From NCBI GenBank assembly GCA_029747015.1, contig JAKOGI010001552.1, positions 25,001-89,000 of the forward strand: a DNA stretch of 64,000 bases, in the 5' to 3' direction. Shown here piece after piece: positions 60,646 through 64,000 of this stretch; the stretch's first letter is position 1; each line of letters opens with the position of its first letter. Made by a program: the position numbers and the translations under genes. The DNA is from Carnegiea gigantea (Eukaryota > Streptophyta > Magnoliopsida > Caryophyllales > Cactaceae). The notes under the pieces are model-generated. The model did no database searches and was not told where the DNA came from. It saw nothing but the letters and a program-made list of their open reading frames with translations.

Positions 60646-61211
60646 GGTAAGCGAGGACGAAGCACACCGGAAAGCCTTGTGATAATTTGTGGGGCCAGTC
60701 ATCGATCCTTGAAGCTGTTATTGGTAAGACCTGTGACCGAGAGGGGTCGGGGTATTAAAGATGGTATCAAGGCCAACCCGCGATCATGAGCTGTGCCAGT
60801 AGATGGAGAGCCCATGGGCAGTCACCTAGCGGGGTAAAGATACTGGATGTGCACCGCCACTCAAGAGGACTCGTAAGTCGGTTGGTTAGCGAGGCACAAC
60901 GAGGACGTTGTACGGTTCAAGTGGGGGTGATTGTAATACCCTGAGTGTGGCTTAAAAGGATTGAAGTGACTACTTATATCACCAAAGGTGCACCTTTCTT
61001 TTCGAGAAGCCCACTCCTAAGAACTCTACATTTAAAGCGTGCTTGCTGGAGAGCAATTTTAGGATGGATGACTTCCTGGGAAGTTTCCTAGGTAGCGTGT
61101 GAGCGAAGACAAAGCACGCCGGAAAGACTTGTGATGATTTGTGAGGCCAGTCATCGATCCTTGAAGCCGTTATTGGTAAGACCTGTGATCGAGAGGGGTC
61201 AAGGCATTGCA
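60646..61211 (+). mobile_element. Cassandra TRIM retrotransposon, 5' LTR truncated
   Basis: 60646-60759 and 61096-61211 are near copies: the ends of two LTRs. After the first comes the primer site TGGTATCAAGGCC (60762-60774), then 158 bp of interior without coding sequence ending GGTTCAAGTGGGGGTGAT, then the complete second LTR (60932-61211, 280 bp, starting TGTAATACCC). Tiny LTRs and interior are the TRIM layout, and the 5S-rRNA-like part of the LTR identifies Cassandra. The front half of the first LTR, including its 5S part, is missing and replaced by the LTR fragment at 60126-60645. It depends entirely on other elements for proteins. Confidence 0.88.
60981..61092 (+). promoter_or_regulatory. 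5S-rRNA-like RNA polymerase III promoter region in the Cassandra LTR
   Basis: Blocks match plant 5S rRNA in order: GAACTCTACATTTAAAGCGT then GCTTGCTGGAGAG (A box/intermediate region; 5S has AAGCGTGCTTGGGCGAGAG), then AGGATGGATGACTTCCTGGG then AAGT (C box; 5S has AGGATGGGTGACCTCCTGGG). The GG-to-TG/CT changes inside the A box may weaken it. In Cassandra elements this region is known to be transcribed by RNA polymerase III. Confidence 0.85.
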
Positions 61212-61434
61212 CTATCTCACCTTAATTTATGGTGAGATGGTTGACATGTTAATTTTAATTAAAAAAAGTTAGGCAGCATTTTGGAGTGTGAAATCACTCT
61301 CTAAGGATTTTTTTTTAAAAAAAATCATTTAGGTAGGTTCCCTCCCTTTGCAAAATTCATCCCTTTTAACCCTAACTAGTCTAGACTCGTGCTTTGTACG
61401 GTGCATACTACGGTGGATAGTTTATGTTGGTGTC

Positions 61435-61438
<4 letters not shown>

Positions 61439-61487
<49 letters not shown>
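61439..61487. repeat. (TG)n microsatellite
   Basis: About 24 TG units followed by GCGAGAGAGAG. The region 61212-61665 otherwise holds no gene and is the 3' flank of the RPA1-like gene. Confidence 0.97.
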
Positions 61488-61490
<3 letters not shown>

Positions 61491-61665
61491 GCGAGAGAGA
61501 GAATCAAAATAATATAGGAATGTTCAACAGAAAATCAAATTTATTGAAAGATATAAGTAGATAGCAATTTCATGCACAACCGTTAAAAGACATGATGTAA
61601 AGTATGATAGAGATTATAGGTAGTCCAAATGTAACTAAAATCATGCTAAATGACATGTTGACATG

Positions 61666-64000
61666 TTAATTTGTGGCACCAATGACGAAGAATCCACCTT
61701 CTCTTCTTGTACCTACAGTAAAAATTAAGTTCTTAGTAATTATTTGATTAACAGTGATATAATTGAAGCCTATAATTGCATCATGTGTACCTGGTGTACC
61801 TAGTATCAGTATTTTGTAAGTAAAACACCTCCTCCTTTTAATTAACTGGTGCAATAAGAGTGATAGGCAATTCTACCTCATGGTGTCATGGAGGCTCTAC
61901 AACAAATACCCATGGTTTACCTATATAATCATTTATAATCCCATATAGAGATAGATGACCATATGGCTACGGAGAATGTTCTCATGAGATAGTTAGTAAT
62001 TGAAAAATAAATTGCGCAAAATGTTGTGAACAGTATAATACCTGAGCTGCATATGAATCCAATTCTGTTGTACTTGTTTGCAGAAGAACCCGAGCATCCT
62101 CATGATGAACAATCAATGTTCTATAACCTGTATGATCTCGCAATAAAACCCTGAAGATGTACCTCTAATTCATATAGAAGAATATTGTATGTAATAATGT
62201 ACACAAACAACTTGAAATGTATGATGAAGACTACTTAACAATAAAAACCCATTGTCCATACCTTCTCTGAGTTAAACTTGGAGTTGCACATGTATAATAA
62301 GGTACATTTAGAGCACTTTTTTTGCAAACAGTGCAAACGCCATAAAGTAGTGGGTAGATCTCATTCACATATGCAAAAATGCGAAAATATCTAACCTGTA
62401 TATAGTAAAATAGCATTACGTTTTATCTAACCTATAAGCATGAAGTTATTTGTTATATAAGTATGTGTCTTACACTTTGCATAGCTGTGTATTCATTCAA
62501 TCTTATTCTTTTTGCAGCAAACAACTTCTCTAAATTTACAATCCTCAATGTTCTATTTCGCATGAAATCAAAGTGGCGCATCACACCTCTGGTCCCAAAG
62601 TACCTAATGCATACAATGAGAGTATTATATTTGCCAGCAATTGTATATAACTTGGATGGTGAATGAAACACACAGGTAATGTTTACCATCCTCCAAAGTC
62701 CTCTGTTGTTTGAATATCTGGATTAATCAGCAATCTGCTTATCAGTAAAGTAGAAACTGATATACCTATAAGCGTACAGATGTTAAAAAAATATATATTA
62801 CAAAAGTATACCATTGTAGCGTTGAGAAATGAGCACTTTTACATACAAAAGATATGGTAATTGGATTTGGAGGGTACCTTCATAAACTCTAATGTGCACT
62901 TTAGAAGCAAGGAGTATATTTTCTTCATATAAATGTTGTTGAACATAGGTGCCCTCCACCTCCACAAAATCTCCCCACAATATTAATTGTAAAGTCTGCA
63001 TTCTGTATTTTTAGATTATATGTGCTATTATTGGGCAATAAAAATACATTAATAAGAAAGCAGAAATTATTAGCGATGAAAATACAAACCGCATACTAGA
63101 AAGTAGCAATTCTCGTTTTGCAATGCCCCTAGTTCTTGTCTTTTCCAAAGGGGATAGAGCAACTACCATGCCAATGATGTCTGCACCATAACAAAATAAA
63201 AAATCTTATAAGTATCTACAAAATCATATAAGTAGAATTGCCATATGTAAATTGTAATCTGTAAACTATATTTACCTATTATGTTATCATGTAACTTAAG
63301 ACATCTACAAAGGGTGGCAAGTGCTGGTAGGGAATGTCAGAGCAATCATTAATGACATCTTCAAGTCTCGTTCGTGGCGTAAAAACCAACTTCAAATTAT
63401 TGGTGACCACATTCCTTTCTTCGTCTGTTGCAGCATCAACTGAGAGCCCGGAGATGTGGTAAACATTGCCAGTTTTGAGTATAGAGTTCCACCGATTAAT
63501 AGCATCATCACGGCATCACCTTCCATGATGCCTAATATCGCATCGTGCTGTAAAACAATATCGTGCTTTGATATTCAGTATACATGTACATGTTGGTCAC
63601 ATTTTAAGAACTTAGATTAGCTCAGTACCTGGTAGTCCATGAATATAACTTTCCAAATTTTGCGTTGTTCATAGGTACGAACCTTTATGAATCTCATGAG
63701 ACGAACAATTACTGTCACAGATCTATTGCCAGGATTGATGGCACATATCGGCATCGAACTGCGTACTAAACTTGTCATGTCTATAATCATAAAGAAAGAA
63801 ATGAAATACATATAGATTAGCCCAAGATGCAACAAACTAAATGTAGTTGTAAACATAAAACACTAAGTTCAAACGTGTAATACCAATAACAATAGCATAA
63901 TTAATGGACTGGGACTAACCAAGAATCATCAACATTGTTAAAAACTTCACAGTAGATGATGTTCTTGGTCATATTATTAGGCACACCCTTTTTATTACAA
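61666..64000 (-). CDS. Replication protein A 70 kDa subunit-like (RPA1-like) gene, 3' part
   Basis: RPA1 binds single-stranded DNA through several OB folds. Proposed minus-strand exons: 63780-63629 (PICAINPGNRSVTVIVRLM...MDYQ, first OB fold), 63547-63276 (GNVYHISGLSVD, LVFTPRTRLEDVI, DIPYQHLPPF), 63180-63090 (DIIGMVVALSPLEKTRTRG), 63002-62878 (LQLILWGDFVEVEG), 62765-62687 (STLLIS, LLINPDIQ), 62603-62474, 62395-62235 (zinc-ribbon part CTVCKK...YYTC), 62150-62041 (VLLRDHTGYRTLIV) and 61845-61666 (stop at 61666-61668). Junctions keep GT-AG and frame except in the second exon, where HDAILGIMEGDAVMM and AINRWNSILKTG lie in different frames, so this copy may be broken. An upstream exon may lie near 63995-63915. 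Such genes occur as host RPA1 paralogues and as Helitron passengers; no helicase is seen here. Confidence 0.7.

Overview
This is nuclear DNA of a flowering plant. The evidence is layered LTR retrotransposons of the Tekay/chromovirus-like, Athila and Copia types, a Cassandra TRIM with a 5S-rRNA-derived LTR, a plastid ycf3 copy, a conserved plant MIR160 hairpin, and two intron-bearing plant genes. The species cannot be named from the sequence.

Layout. 1-6846: a LARD-like element with ~3.5-kb LTRs around only ~0.88 kb of non-coding interior; its 5' LTR runs off the window. 6847-8653: the 5' part of a related LTR on the opposite strand. 8654-10972: old decayed DNA. 10973-28746: a minus-strand Copia element. 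It is split by an Athila-type element (LTRs at 12973-14201 and 21149-25610), whose right LTR is itself split by ~3.2 kb of plastid DNA carrying ycf3. The LTR plus ~580 bp of adjoining Copia sequence occurs twice. 28747-30307: unresolved. 30308-47334: a minus-strand ~3.1-kb solo-type LTR that hosts a second Athila element (31124-45026). That element has three LTR copies, and one is rebuilt as a large inverted repeat. 47335-49099: an LTR 3' end. 49719-54011: a small decayed Copia element.

From ~55 kb the window is gene-bearing. A CRPK1/At1g16670-type receptor-like cytoplasmic kinase gene lies on + (55058-58129), followed by a MIR160 precursor on - (~58800-58905), an LTR fragment fused to a Cassandra TRIM (60126-61211), and the 3' part of an RPA1-like (replication protein A 70 kDa subunit) gene on - (61666 to beyond 64000).

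All transposon coding regions are broken by stops, frameshifts or deletions. The host genes plausibly at work are MIR160 and, with reservations, the kinase and the RPA1-like gene. I found no convincing new biological system. The most unusual things are structural: the palindromic LTR, the LTR-plus-flank duplication, the three-LTR array, and the TA...TA-ended LARD.
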